NCBI GenBank assembly: GCA_964640085.1
Contig: CAZXFA010000001.1
Coordinates: 62,001 to 126,000, forward strand
DNA length: 64,000 bases
From: CAZXFA01 sp964640085
Lineage (GTDB): Bacteria; Actinomycetota; UBA4738; HRBIN12
Direction: 5' to 3'
Below the pieces are notes generated by a model. The model was given only the letters and a program-made list of their open reading frames with translations, was not told the DNA's origin and made no database searches. Each line of letters opens with the position of its first letter. Position 1 is the stretch's first letter. The position numbers and the translations under genes were made by a program. Below are positions 15,516 through 24,082 of the stretch, piece after piece.

Positions 15516-16280
15516 TCACGTGAGCCTCACCGGGAGCCCTCGCTGGACGAGGTACCGCTTCACGTCGGCGATCGTGAGCTGTCCGAAGTGGAACCGGGAC
15601 GCGGCGAGGGCGGCGTCCGCTCCCCCCTCGGTGAGAGCCTCGGCGAAATGCTCGACGTGGCCCGCTCCGCCGCTCGCGACGACCGGAACCCCGACGGCTT
15701 GACCGACCGCCCGGAGGAGCTCGACGTCGTAGCCCTCCCCGGTCCCGTCCTGGTCCATCGACGTGAGCAAGACCTCGCCCGCGCCTCGGCGGGCCGTGGC
15801 CTCTGCCGCCCACCCCACGGCCTCCCGACCGGTCGGCGTCCGTCCGGCATCGACGAACACCTCCCACCCGCCGTCCCGGCGCTTGGCGTCGATCGCGATC
15901 ACCATGCACTGGGTCCCGAACCGGTCGGCGCAGCGCTCGAGCAGCTCCGGGTCGCGGACGGCCGCGCTGTTGACCGCCACCTTGTCCGCGCCGGCCCGCA
16001 GCAACGTCCGGACGTCCTCCTGGCTCCGCACACCGCCGCCCACGGTGAGTGGGATGAACACCTGTTCGGCCGTCCCGGCGATCACGTCGAGCGTGGCCTC
16101 CCGACCCTCGACGGTGGCGGCGATGTCGAGGAACACCAGCTCGTCCGCCCCCTCCGCGTCGTAGCGCGACGCGAGCTCGACCGGGTCCCCCGCGTCCACC
16201 AGGTCGACGAACCGGGTCCCCTTCACGACCCGCCCGGCGTCGACGTCCAGGCACGGGATCACCCGCTTGGCCAGCGTCAT
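15516..16280 (-). CDS. hisF: Imidazole glycerol phosphate synthase cyclase subunit
   Basis: The 254-residue TIM barrel uses ammonia from HisH to convert PRFAR into imidazole-glycerol phosphate and AICAR. It starts RVIPCLDVDAGRVVKG, with the catalytic first Asp at about residue 11. It carries the phosphate-binding GGGVRS and ASGGAG loops and the second catalytic Asp in SMDQDGT. Length is normal. Its ATG overlaps the hisA stop (ATGA). The gene follows hisD-C-B-H-A in the same tight operon. Confidence 0.96.
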   Translation of the reverse strand: MTLAKRVIPCLDVDAGRVVKGTRFVDLVDAGDPVELASRYDAEGADELVFLDIAATVEGREATLDVIAGTAEQVFIPLTVGGGVRSQEDVRTLLRAGADKVAVNSAAVRDPELLERCADRFGTQCMVIAIDAKRRDGGWEVFVDAGRTPTGREAVGWAAEATARRGAGEVLLTSMDQDGTGEGYDVELLRAVGQAVGVPVVASGGAGHVEHFAEALTEGGADAALAASRFHFGQLTIADVKRYLVQRGLPVRLT

Positions 16281-16978
16281 CCCGTCACCACCTCCGCGAG
16301 CACGAGCGTCCCCGCGTGGATGGCCCTGCCCACCACCACGGCTTCGAGCGAGAGCCTGGACAGCGTGCGGACGTCCTCCGCCGTCCGAACCCCACCGCTC
16401 GCGATCACAGGACGGTCGGTGAGCTCGAGCACGCGCCGGTACAGCTCGAGGTCGGGTCCCTCGAGCGTGCCGTCACGCGCGATCGACGTCACCAGGTACC
16501 TGGGCGCCCCACCCTCCTCGAGCGAGGCGAGGGCCTCCTCGAGCCTCGGTCCCTCCTCCCGCCAGCCGTGGGTCCGGAGGCGGCCGTCGCGGACGTCGAG
16601 CGCCACCACGATCCGAGGCTCGAACCGCCGCACGGCCTCCGCCACCAGGTGGCGATCGGTCGCGGCGGCGGTCCCGAGGATCGCCCGGGCGGCGCCGTCG
16701 GTGAGCGCGTCGTCGATCGCGGCCACCGTCCGGAGGCCACCGCCGACCTGCACCGGGACGGCCAGGCTCCGACAGATCTCCTTCACGACGTCGCGGTTCG
16801 ACCCCTCTCCGGCCGCGGCATCCAGATCCACGACGTGGAGCCACCGGGCGCCCTCGGCCTCGAACCGCCGGGCGACCGCAACCGGATCCTCCCCGACGAC
16901 CGTCTCGGCCGACAGGTCCCCGCGGACCAGCCGAACGCAGCGCCCGGCTCGAAGGTCGATCGCCGGGATCACGATCAC
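16277..16978 (-). CDS. hisA: ProFAR isomerase (1-(5-phosphoribosyl)-5-[(5-phosphoribosylamino)methylideneamino]imidazole-4-carboxamide isomerase)
   Basis: The 233-residue beta/alpha barrel opens with IPAIDLRAGRCVRLVRGD (catalytic Asp), has VGGGLR as phosphate loop, ARDGTLEGPD with the second Asp, and ASGGVRT near the end. It performs the Amadori rearrangement before HisF. In actinobacteria the same fold often also serves as PriA, doing TrpF's job. No trp gene is visible here and I cannot tell from sequence. I use the GTG at 16978, 16 nt after the hisH stop. A longer frame to 17047 runs inside hisH. Confidence 0.93.
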   Translation of the reverse strand: MIVIPAIDLRAGRCVRLVRGDLSAETVVGEDPVAVARRFEAEGARWLHVVDLDAAAGEGSNRDVVKEICRSLAVPVQVGGGLRTVAAIDDALTDGAARAILGTAAATDRHLVAEAVRRFEPRIVVALDVRDGRLRTHGWREEGPRLEEALASLEEGGAPRYLVTSIARDGTLEGPDLELYRRVLELTDRPVIASGGVRTAEDVRTLSRLSLEAVVVGRAIHAGTLVLAEVVTG

Positions 16979-16994
16979 GTGCCGACCTCGCCCT

Positions 16995-17600
16995 TCACGC
17001 CCCGGCCTCCAGTACGAAGGCCTCGTACAGCTGGAGCCCTGGCTCACCCGACTTCTCAGGGTGGAACTGGGTGGCGAACAGGGTGTCGCGCGCGACGGCC
17101 GCGGCGAACGGGCGGCCGTGTTCGGTCACGCCCACCGTGGTGTGGGCGTGCACGTCGGGTGCGAACGAGTGGACGAAGTAGAAGCGGGTCCCCGTGGGGA
17201 CGTCGCGGACGTAGGGATGACGCTCGGTCCACCGGACGACGTTCCACCCCATGTGCGGCACCTTCACCCGCGACGGGAACCGGCGGGACCGGCCCTCGAA
17301 GAGGCCGAGCCCGGGCGTGGCGTCCTCCTCGCTGCCGTCGAAGAGCACCTGCATGCCCACGCAGACGGCGAACACGGGTCGCCCGCTCGTGACGAACCCA
17401 CGGATCGCGTCGTCGAGACGGCGCTCGACCAGGTTCCGCATGCACGCGCCGAAGTGCCCGACGCCCGGCACCACGAGCCCGTTGGCGGCGAGCGCCCGCT
17501 CCGCGTCATCGGTGACGTCGGGCTTGCCGCCCACGTGCTCGACCGCGCGGGCGACGCTCCGGAGGTTCCCCATCCCGTAGTCCAAGATCGCGATCGTCAC
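16995..17600 (-). CDS. hisH: Imidazole glycerol phosphate synthase glutamine amidotransferase subunit
   Basis: The 201-residue class I glutaminase supplies ammonia to HisF. It has the N-terminal ILDYGMGNLRSV, the nucleophile elbow FAVCVGMQVLF (usually GICLGMQ, so the flank is slightly altered but Cys is kept), and the His-Glu pair in ATQFHPEKSG. The HMGWN segment is typical. The GTG start overlaps hisB by 4 nt. It acts as a heterodimer with the neighbouring HisF. Confidence 0.95.
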   Translation of the reverse strand: MTIAILDYGMGNLRSVARAVEHVGGKPDVTDDAERALAANGLVVPGVGHFGACMRNLVERRLDDAIRGFVTSGRPVFAVCVGMQVLFDGSEEDATPGLGLFEGRSRRFPSRVKVPHMGWNVVRWTERHPYVRDVPTGTRFYFVHSFAPDVHAHTTVGVTEHGRPFAAAVARDTLFATQFHPEKSGEPGLQLYEAFVLEAGA

Positions 17601-18178
17601 AGCGTGCCCTTGGTGCTCGGGATGCCCTCACCCACCACGCTGACCGCGTCGCGGAGGCACGTCGCGAGCGCCTTGAACTCGGCCTCGACCACGTGATGCG
17701 GCGATCGGCCGCTCACCCGGCGCACGTGGAGGGTCATCTCGGCCGCGGTCGCGAACGCGCGCAGGAAGTCCTCCGTCAGGCCGGTGTCGTACGTGCCGAT
17801 CGTTTCGGCCGGGACGTCCACCTCGTGTACCACGAACGGCCGGCCCGACAGATCGAGCGCCACCTCGACGGCCGCCTCGTCCAGCGGAACCGTGATCGAG
17901 GCGAACCGCCGGGTCCCCGCCTTGTGGCCGAGCGCCTGGTGCAGCGCCTGGCCCAGGGCGAGCCCCACGTCCTCGACCGTGTGGTGGCCGTCGACCTCGA
18001 GGTCGCCCTTCGCCACCAGGGAGAGGTCGAACCCGGCGTGGACGCCGAGCTGCTGGAGCATGTGGTCGAAGAACGGCAGACCGGTGTCCGCGCTCGCCGT
18101 GCCCGAGCCGTCGACCTCCAGCTCGACCCGGACGTCGGTCTCTTTCGTGACGCGCTCGACCACCGACGAACGGCTCAT
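17597..18178 (-). CDS. hisB: Imidazoleglycerol-phosphate dehydratase
   Basis: The 193-residue enzyme dehydrates imidazole-glycerol phosphate. The two histidine-rich metal motifs are present: FFDHMLQQLGVHAGFDL followed by DGHHTVEDVG in the first half, and GRSPHHVVEAEFKAL in the second. It is the monofunctional form, without the phosphatase domain of enterobacterial HisB. The ATG overlaps the hisC stop (ATGA) and its own stop overlaps hisH, consistent with tight translational coupling. Confidence 0.96.
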   Translation of the reverse strand: MSRSSVVERVTKETDVRVELEVDGSGTASADTGLPFFDHMLQQLGVHAGFDLSLVAKGDLEVDGHHTVEDVGLALGQALHQALGHKAGTRRFASITVPLDEAAVEVALDLSGRPFVVHEVDVPAETIGTYDTGLTEDFLRAFATAAEMTLHVRRVSGRSPHHVVEAEFKALATCLRDAVSVVGEGIPSTKGTL

Positions 18179-19224
18179 GCGAGGACCTCCTCCAAGGCGG
18201 ACAGGAACCCGTCGACCTCCTCCGAGGTGCCGGCCGTGACGCGCAGGCAGCCGGGCACCTGTTCGGAGAAGTCACGGACGAGGACGCCGCGATCGAGCAG
18301 GCCGCGCCAGACGGCGGCGGCATCCCCCGGGGGACGGAACAGGACGAAGTTGGCGTCCGAGGGGAACGCTTCGACCTCGAGACGGGGCAGCTCCCCTAGG
18401 ATCCGGTCGCGCTGCGCGCGGACCGCATCCAGGATCGCGAGCGCCTCCTCCCGGTGGTCGAGCGCGACCAGGCCGGCGGCCTGCGTGAGCGCGCTGATGT
18501 GGTAGGGGAGCCGGACGCGACGAAGATCCTCGATCGCTTCTGGGTCGCCGAGGCAGTAGCCGATCCTCGCGCCGGCCAGGGCGAATGCCTTCGAGAAGGT
18601 GCGGACGATCACGACGTTCGGGGTCGCCGCGAGGAGCGAGATGGCGCTGCGACCCCCGAACTCGAGGTAGGCCTCGTCCACCACGACGAGCGCGTCGCCT
18701 GGTGCCGCGAGCTCGCCCACGACTTCGATCGGCTGCGAATTGCCGGTCGGGTTGTTCGGCGAGCAGACGAAGATCACGTGCGGCTCGAGTTCGATCGCTC
18801 GCTCGACGTGCTCCGAGCCGATCATCCAGGGCGGGTCGAGATGCACGGACGCGACCTCGCCGTGCGTAGCCCACGTGAGGCGCGGGTGCAGCGCATATGT
18901 CGGCTCGAACAGAGCGGCGCACCGGCCCGGCCCGCCGTAGGCCTGGAGCAGCTGCTGGATCACCTCGTTCGAGCCGTTCGCGACCCACGTCCCCTCGACG
19001 ACGTGGTCGTTCAGGGCCGCCAGGCGCGAGCGCAGCTCGACGGCCTCGCGGTCCGGGTACCGGTGCAAGGTCTGTGCGCGGACGGCCTCGGCGAGGTCGT
19101 CGCGGAACCCATCCGGCAATGGGTACGGGCACTCGTTCGTGTTCAGGCGGATCGGGACGTCGAGCTGGGGGGCCTGGTACGGCTCGACGTCACGGAGCCC
19201 GGGGCGCGGGAGCGCGGGGCTCAC
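18175..19224 (-). CDS. hisC: Histidinol-phosphate aminotransferase
   Basis: This 349-residue fold-type I PLP enzyme converts imidazole-acetol phosphate to histidinol phosphate using glutamate. It has RLNTNECPYPLP near the N-terminus, VDEAYLEFGG, and the PLP-lysine motif TFSKAFALAGARIGY, with the C-terminal FVLFRPP...VLVRDF. The GTG at 19224 overlaps the hisD stop by 4 nt. No histidinol-phosphatase (hisN) is seen nearby, so that step is coded elsewhere. Confidence 0.95.
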   Translation of the reverse strand: MSPALPRPGLRDVEPYQAPQLDVPIRLNTNECPYPLPDGFRDDLAEAVRAQTLHRYPDREAVELRSRLAALNDHVVEGTWVANGSNEVIQQLLQAYGGPGRCAALFEPTYALHPRLTWATHGEVASVHLDPPWMIGSEHVERAIELEPHVIFVCSPNNPTGNSQPIEVVGELAAPGDALVVVDEAYLEFGGRSAISLLAATPNVVIVRTFSKAFALAGARIGYCLGDPEAIEDLRRVRLPYHISALTQAAGLVALDHREEALAILDAVRAQRDRILGELPRLEVEAFPSDANFVLFRPPGDAAAVWRGLLDRGVLVRDFSEQVPGCLRVTAGTSEEVDGFLSALEEVLA

Positions 19225-20510
19225 GGTCGGCGTCCCCCATCTTCGGCGCGGACCTCGACGGCGCGGGCGTGGCCCGGTAAGCCCTCGCTGCGGGCGAGCT
19301 CCGCGATCTCCGGCGCGAGGGCGACGGCCGCGTCGGGGGAGATCTCGACCACCGACATCACCTTCACGAAGTCGCTCGCGCGAAGGCCGCTCGCGAACCG
19401 TGCGGTTCCGGCCGTCGGAAGCACGTGGTTCGAGGCCACGCCGTAGTCACCGAACGGCACGGGCGTGTGGGCTCCGAGGAAGATCGCACCGGCGTTCCGT
19501 ACGCCGTTGGCGAACACCTCCTCCGAGCTCACCGCGAGCTGGAGGTGCTCGGGGGCCAGGTCGTTCACGACCTCGACCGCGTGCTTCCGGTCGACGACGA
19601 GCACGGCGCGGGCGCCCTCGAGCGCGCTCACGACGATCTCGCGTCGCGCGGCCCGGAGGACCTCCATCTGCAGGTAGCGCTGGACCTCGCGCACCAGTTC
19701 CTCGTCGTGGCTCACGAGCGTCGCGACCGCATCCGGGTCGTGCTCCGCTTGCGCGATCAGGTCGACCGCGAGCCACCGCGGATCGGCGTCGGGATCGGCG
19801 ACCAGCACCAGCTCCGTCGGTCCGGCGAGCCCGTCGATCCCGATCACGCCGGCGAGCTGGCGCTTGGCCTCGGTGACGTACACGTTGCCGGGCCCCACGA
19901 CCTTGTCCACGGCCGGCACCGAGCCGGTACCGTAGGCCATCGCGGCCACGGCCTGCGCGCCGCCGACCTTCACCACGCGCGTGGCGCCGGCCGCCCGCGC
20001 CGCGTACAGGACCTCTGGGTGGATCGAGCCGTCCTGCCGTGGCGGCGTGCAGACCACGATCTCCTCGACGCCAGCCACGGTCGCCGGTGTCACGGTCATG
20101 GCGATCGAGCTCGGGTAGACGGCGCGGCCCCCGGGGACGTAGCAGCCGACCGCGCGGATCGGGCGGACCCGCTCGCCGAACCGCACGCCTCCTCTCTCGT
20201 CCTGCCACTCGATCGGAAGCTGGCGGCGGTGCAGGTCCGCCACGCGCGCGATCAGCGCGTCGACGCCCCGGCGGAGCCCATCCGGCACGCCGTCGATCGC
20301 AGCGGCGAACTCGTCGGGCGAGACGACCACCCCACGGTCGCGCAGGTCGGCCCCGTCGAACCGCAAGGTCAGGTCGAGCAGCGCGTCGTCCCCCTCCTGG
20401 CGGACGCGCGCGAGGATGCCGCGGACGGTATCGGAGACGTGGGGGTCGATCTCGAGGTGCCGGGGCTCGAGCCGCTCCCTCCGCTCCCGGAGGTCGAGGA
20501 TCTCGAGCAC
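19221..20510 (-). CDS. hisD: Histidinol dehydrogenase
   Basis: The 429-residue zinc enzyme oxidises L-histidinol to histidine in two NAD-linked steps. It shows VGCYVPGGRAVYPSS, the GPGNVYVTEAKRQLAG motif, the AGPTELVLVAD segment, a Glu-His pair in PEHLQL, and HTPVPFGDYGVASNHVLPT with the zinc-binding His residues. The GTG at 20510 directly abuts the TAG of a 50-codon gene upstream. It is the first recognisable his gene of the operon. Confidence 0.95.
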   Translation of the reverse strand: MLEILDLRERRERLEPRHLEIDPHVSDTVRGILARVRQEGDDALLDLTLRFDGADLRDRGVVVSPDEFAAAIDGVPDGLRRGVDALIARVADLHRRQLPIEWQDERGGVRFGERVRPIRAVGCYVPGGRAVYPSSIAMTVTPATVAGVEEIVVCTPPRQDGSIHPEVLYAARAAGATRVVKVGGAQAVAAMAYGTGSVPAVDKVVGPGNVYVTEAKRQLAGVIGIDGLAGPTELVLVADPDADPRWLAVDLIAQAEHDPDAVATLVSHDEELVREVQRYLQMEVLRAARREIVVSALEGARAVLVVDRKHAVEVVNDLAPEHLQLAVSSEEVFANGVRNAGAIFLGAHTPVPFGDYGVASNHVLPTAGTARFASGLRASDFVKVMSVVEISPDAAVALAPEIAELARSEGLPGHARAVEVRAEDGGRRP

Positions 20511-20663
20511 CTAGTGCTCCTCGAGGGCCTCGTGATGCGCCGGGGCGGCCGCGCGCTCGGCGTGGCGGTCGCGGACGAACAGGATCCAGCCGCTCGCGGA
20601 CACGAACGCCGCGGCGGCGATCAGCAGCCCGAGGGCCAGCAGGAACGTCGCTTGACGGTCCAT
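20511..20663 (-). CDS. 50-residue single-pass membrane peptide upstream of hisD
   Basis: This short gene has an ATG at 20663 and its TAG touches the hisD GTG with no gap. The product has one hydrophobic helix (FLLALGLLIAAAAFVSASGWILFV, residues 7-30), then a charged tail RDRHAERAAAP ending HHEALEEH. Bases 20664-20713 separate it from the thyX-like gene, so it may be co-transcribed with that gene or start the his operon. The direct abutment to hisD suggests translational coupling. No ribosome binding site is evident. I do not recognise the peptide. The membrane helix and the conserved-looking spacing argue for a real gene. Confidence 0.5.
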   Translation of the reverse strand: MDRQATFLLALGLLIAAAAFVSASGWILFVRDRHAERAAAPAHHEALEEH

Positions 20664-20713
20664 GGGGACCGACAGGGTACCCGAAGTCCCTGGTCGCGAG
20701 CGAGCGTCGGGAC

Positions 20714-22330
20714 TCAGCCGGGCCTTACGGCCCGACGCCGGGCCTCGGCTCGGCGCTCGGCCTCGAGGCGCTCGAGATCCACGTCGCTGACGTCGACGTG
20801 CGTCATCGCGCCGGCGATCGCGCGGTGTCCGGCGACCTCGGCGATCAGCCGGTGCATCTCGTGCGCCACGCGCCGGTACGTCGGATGGCCCTGGGGGGAG
20901 CTCCGGAGCTCGATCAGGTGCATCGCCTCGCGCGCGTTCATCTGCATCACGAAGCGGATCCTGTAGGCCATCGAGACCGCGTACTGCGCGACTTCCTTGC
21001 TCGCGGCCGCGAACAGCGTCTCCCACGTCTGCGCCGAGTCCTCCATGATGCCGTGCCACGCGTCCTCGAACCCCGAGTCGACGATCTCGGCCGGCGTCTC
21101 GTAACCGTGCATCGGCGACAGGCGCTGCCATTCGAGCGTGAGCGGGCGGTGGCGCTGGAGGTCGCGGAACGCCCCGTAGTCGCAGAGGACGTCGAACCGG
21201 TAGTCGGTGCGCTCGAACGCCCGACCAGGCTTGTGGCGCCGGTTGCTCCGGTCGCCGACGTACGCGCGGAGCACGTCCGTCCGCTCGCCGTGGCTCATCC
21301 CGCGGGCGAGCTCCCGGCACCGCGCGTCGGGCAGGTCCGTCGCCGCGTACAGGGCCGCCGCGACGACCTTCTCCTCCCCCTCGGGGTCGAAGTCGGTGAG
21401 CGTGACGAGCTCGGTCGGGCCGGGGGCGACGTCCTCCGTGTACCTCGCCGCCGCCCCGAGCGTGCGCTCGCGCGCGTCCTCCAGGTAGCGGGACCAGGCG
21501 ATCCCTCGATCGGGGAGGTCCACGCGCCTGAGGAACGCCGGGATCACCTTGCGGAGCTCCGTGAGCATCAGGTCCGCGTACCCCCGCACCTCGGCCAGCG
21601 GATGCGCGCGCATCCGCAGGAGCATCTGCTCGTAGCTCTGCCCCGTCGCGTACACGCCGAGGTTCGAACGCGTGCCGGCCGGGAGCAGCACGCGCAGCGT
21701 GTCGCAGGTCTTGGCCGTGATCGTCGAGCGGTAGATGGTATCCGAGTCGTTCGGGTCCTTCGGGAAGCGCTGCCGGAACAGGTCGGCCACCGGCTCGAAC
21801 ATCCGGCCGTATGCCCGGAACATCTGGTCTGCGAAGGTCCCGTAGCGCTCGAGGGCCGGCGTGCCCTCGAGCTCGGGCGGGACCGTGAGGCGCCAGCGGC
21901 CGCCCGGCCGGTCGTCGTAGCGCATGTACCGGGTGGACTGCTCGAGGTAGGCCGCCAGCCGCCCCCATTCGATGGTCTTGGCGAGGAGCTGCGAGGCCTG
22001 CTCGCACGCGAGGTGGACCCCGCCGAGCTGGGCAACGGAGTCGTCGCCGTACTCGAAGAACACGTTGTCGTAGAGCTTCTCGGCGCGCTGCACGCCGACC
22101 TCGCTCGTCGCCCCCTCCGACTCCACGTCCTCGGCGAACTCGTCCAGGAAGAGCCGGCGGAGCGACTTGGTGGTCCGTGAGTACCGCGCGAACAGCGCCC
22201 CCTTGACGACCTCGGGCAGGTTCACCAAGGCGAACACGGGCCCGTCAAGGTTGGTGAAGTGGGGCGCGAGCCGGGCGCGCTCCTCGTCCGTGAAGTCCTC
22301 GTGGACGAACCAGAGGCCCGCGTCAGCCAT
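20714..22330 (-). CDS. Tandem-domain ThyX-like protein (FAD-dependent thymidylate synthase family)
   Basis: The 538-residue protein contains two ThyX-like domains, about 1-265 and 275-530, whereas ordinary ThyX is about 220-250 residues. The ThyX signature (RHRxxSxNExSxRY) is divided. The N-terminal domain keeps the second half, LEQSTRY (130-136), but has WGR where RHR belongs. The C-terminal domain keeps QRHRPL (392-397) and a dUMP-site-like NAREAMHLIELR but has lost the ExSxRY half. ThyX makes dTMP from dUMP with methylene-tetrahydrofolate and NADPH in a tetramer whose active sites are shared between chains, so a split could still build sites at the domain interface. Activity is therefore inferred, not certain. 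It overlaps pknB by 8 nt. Confidence 0.8.
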   Translation of the reverse strand: MADAGLWFVHEDFTDEERARLAPHFTNLDGPVFALVNLPEVVKGALFARYSRTTKSLRRLFLDEFAEDVESEGATSEVGVQRAEKLYDNVFFEYGDDSVAQLGGVHLACEQASQLLAKTIEWGRLAAYLEQSTRYMRYDDRPGGRWRLTVPPELEGTPALERYGTFADQMFRAYGRMFEPVADLFRQRFPKDPNDSDTIYRSTITAKTCDTLRVLLPAGTRSNLGVYATGQSYEQMLLRMRAHPLAEVRGYADLMLTELRKVIPAFLRRVDLPDRGIAWSRYLEDARERTLGAAARYTEDVAPGPTELVTLTDFDPEGEEKVVAAALYAATDLPDARCRELARGMSHGERTDVLRAYVGDRSNRRHKPGRAFERTDYRFDVLCDYGAFRDLQRHRPLTLEWQRLSPMHGYETPAEIVDSGFEDAWHGIMEDSAQTWETLFAAASKEVAQYAVSMAYRIRFVMQMNAREAMHLIELRSSPQGHPTYRRVAHEMHRLIAEVAGHRAIAGAMTHVDVSDVDLERLEAERRAEARRRAVRPG

Positions 22331-24050
22331 CGTCCCCGGTGGGCCCGGTCGGTCCCGTCGGCCCGGTGGGCGCCGGTTCCTCCCCCGCGTACAGGGTCAC
22401 GGTGGAGCCGGCCGGGACATCGGTCCCTGGCGCCGGATCCTGCGCCGCCACCTTGTTGCCCAGCGGGCAGAGCGGGTTGACGGGTCTGGTCTCGCTCGAG
22501 ATCACCGGGTTCAAGCCTTCCTTCCGGACCTGGTTCTGCGCGGCGTTGAAGCTGAGGCAGGTTACGTTGGGGACCTCGACCGCGCCCGCGCCGGTGGACA
22601 CGATGATCGTCACCTCCGACCCGAAGTCCGCTGACGTGCCCGCGGGCGGGTCCGTTCCGATCACGTCCCCCTCGTCGATCTCGTCGTTCGACTGGTCCTC
22701 GAAGCCGGCGACCACGAACCCGAGCGCTTCGAGCTCGGCTTGCGCCTGGTCGGGGGAGAGGTTCTCCACCGAAGGGATCGTCACGGAATCCGGCGCCACC
22801 AGCACGGTGAGCGTGACCTCCGTGCCCGCCTCGACCTCCTCGTCCGGCGCCGGGTCCTGGTCCACGACGGTGTTGGGGATCTCGTTCTCCGGCTCCACGA
22901 TCTCCTGCTCGACGATCTCGTCGGCGACGATCAGGCCCTCCTCCTCGAGGGTCGTGCGGGCCCGGTTGAGGCGCTCGCCGATCACGTTCGGGACCAGGAC
23001 CACCTCCGGGCCGGTCGGCCCGGGCTCGTCCTCGAGCAAGCCCGTCGCCAGGAACCACAGGACGCCACCCAGGATCCCCAGGATCAGCAGGGTCACCAGG
23101 ACCGGGATCCACCAGCGGCCGCGCTCCGGCTCTGGCTCGTACGAGGGCGGGAGGACCTCGGTGCGCGTGGCCGGCGCCGGGCGCTCGAGCACCTGGGTCG
23201 CGCCCGTCGCGGGCAGGACCGGCGTGGCCTCCACCGGCAGGCCCCGGCGCACCCGCTCGAGGTCGGCGCGCAACTCCTCGGCCGAGCCGTACCGGTTGTC
23301 CGGGTTCTTCGACAGCGCCCGGAGGATCACCGCGTCCAGGTCGGGCGAGACGTCGGGGTTCAGCTGCGAGGGGGAGAGCGGCTGCTCGAGCACCTGCTTG
23401 GAGGCCACGGTGACCGGCGAGTCGCCGAGGAACGGCGGGCGTCCCGTCACCATCTCGTAGAGGACGCAGCCGAGCGAGTAGAGATCGGACCGCGCGTCGA
23501 CCGGCTGCCCCTGCGCCTGCTCGGGCGAGAGGTACGAGGCCGTTCCCAGCACGGCGACGGTCTGTTCCACCGTCTCGGTCGCCGAGGTCATCCGCGCGAT
23601 CCCGAAGTCGGTCACCTTCACCTCGCCGCGCGCGTTCAGCATGATGTTGCCGGGCTTGATGTCGCGGTGGATCACGCCCTGCGCGTGGGCGGCTCCCAGC
23701 GCCCGGCACACGTGCTCGGAGATGTCGATCGCGCGATCGGGCATGATCCGTCCGCCGCCGGTCAGGTACTCGGCGAGGGTCTTGCCCTCGACGAACTCCA
23801 TCACGATGTAATGGACCCCGTCGTCCGATCCGGTATCGAATACCGAGACGATCGTCGGATTGCTGATGCTCGCGGCGGCCTGCGCCTCGCGCCTGAACCG
23901 CGACACGAACCCCGCATCCTCGGCGAACTGCGGGGCGAGCACCTTGATTGCGACGCTGCGGCCGAGCACCGTGTCGGTGCCCTGGAACACCTTGGCCATC
24001 CCGCCCCGGCCGAGCTCGCGCTCGACGCGGTAGCGACCCCCCAGCATCAC
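22323..24050 (-). CDS. pknB: Serine/threonine protein kinase with PASTA repeats (PknB type)
   Basis: The 575-residue membrane kinase has a cytoplasmic catalytic domain (1-275) with glycine loop GRGGMAKV, VAIK Lys36, HRDIKPGN (128-135), DFG (148-150) and a GTASYLSPEQ activation segment. A membrane helix follows at about 313-337, then three extracellular PASTA repeats (about 347-556) that bind peptidoglycan fragments or lipid II. It ends in GPTGPTGPTG, a collagen-like tail. PknB controls cell-wall synthesis and division in actinobacteria, and the adjacent PstP reverses it. GTG at 24050 and ATG at 24047 are both possible starts. No second kinase (PknA) is present between it and pbpA, unlike mycobacteria. 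Confidence 0.94.
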   Translation of the reverse strand: MMLGGRYRVERELGRGGMAKVFQGTDTVLGRSVAIKVLAPQFAEDAGFVSRFRREAQAAASISNPTIVSVFDTGSDDGVHYIVMEFVEGKTLAEYLTGGGRIMPDRAIDISEHVCRALGAAHAQGVIHRDIKPGNIMLNARGEVKVTDFGIARMTSATETVEQTVAVLGTASYLSPEQAQGQPVDARSDLYSLGCVLYEMVTGRPPFLGDSPVTVASKQVLEQPLSPSQLNPDVSPDLDAVILRALSKNPDNRYGSAEELRADLERVRRGLPVEATPVLPATGATQVLERPAPATRTEVLPPSYEPEPERGRWWIPVLVTLLILGILGGVLWFLATGLLEDEPGPTGPEVVLVPNVIGERLNRARTTLEEEGLIVADEIVEQEIVEPENEIPNTVVDQDPAPDEEVEAGTEVTLTVLVAPDSVTIPSVENLSPDQAQAELEALGFVVAGFEDQSNDEIDEGDVIGTDPPAGTSADFGSEVTIIVSTGAGAVEVPNVTCLSFNAAQNQVRKEGLNPVISSETRPVNPLCPLGNKVAAQDPAPGTDVPAGSTVTLYAGEEPAPTGPTGPTGPTGDDG

Positions 24051-24082
24051 GGGCTGATCGATCTCGAGATCCTCCTCCGTCG

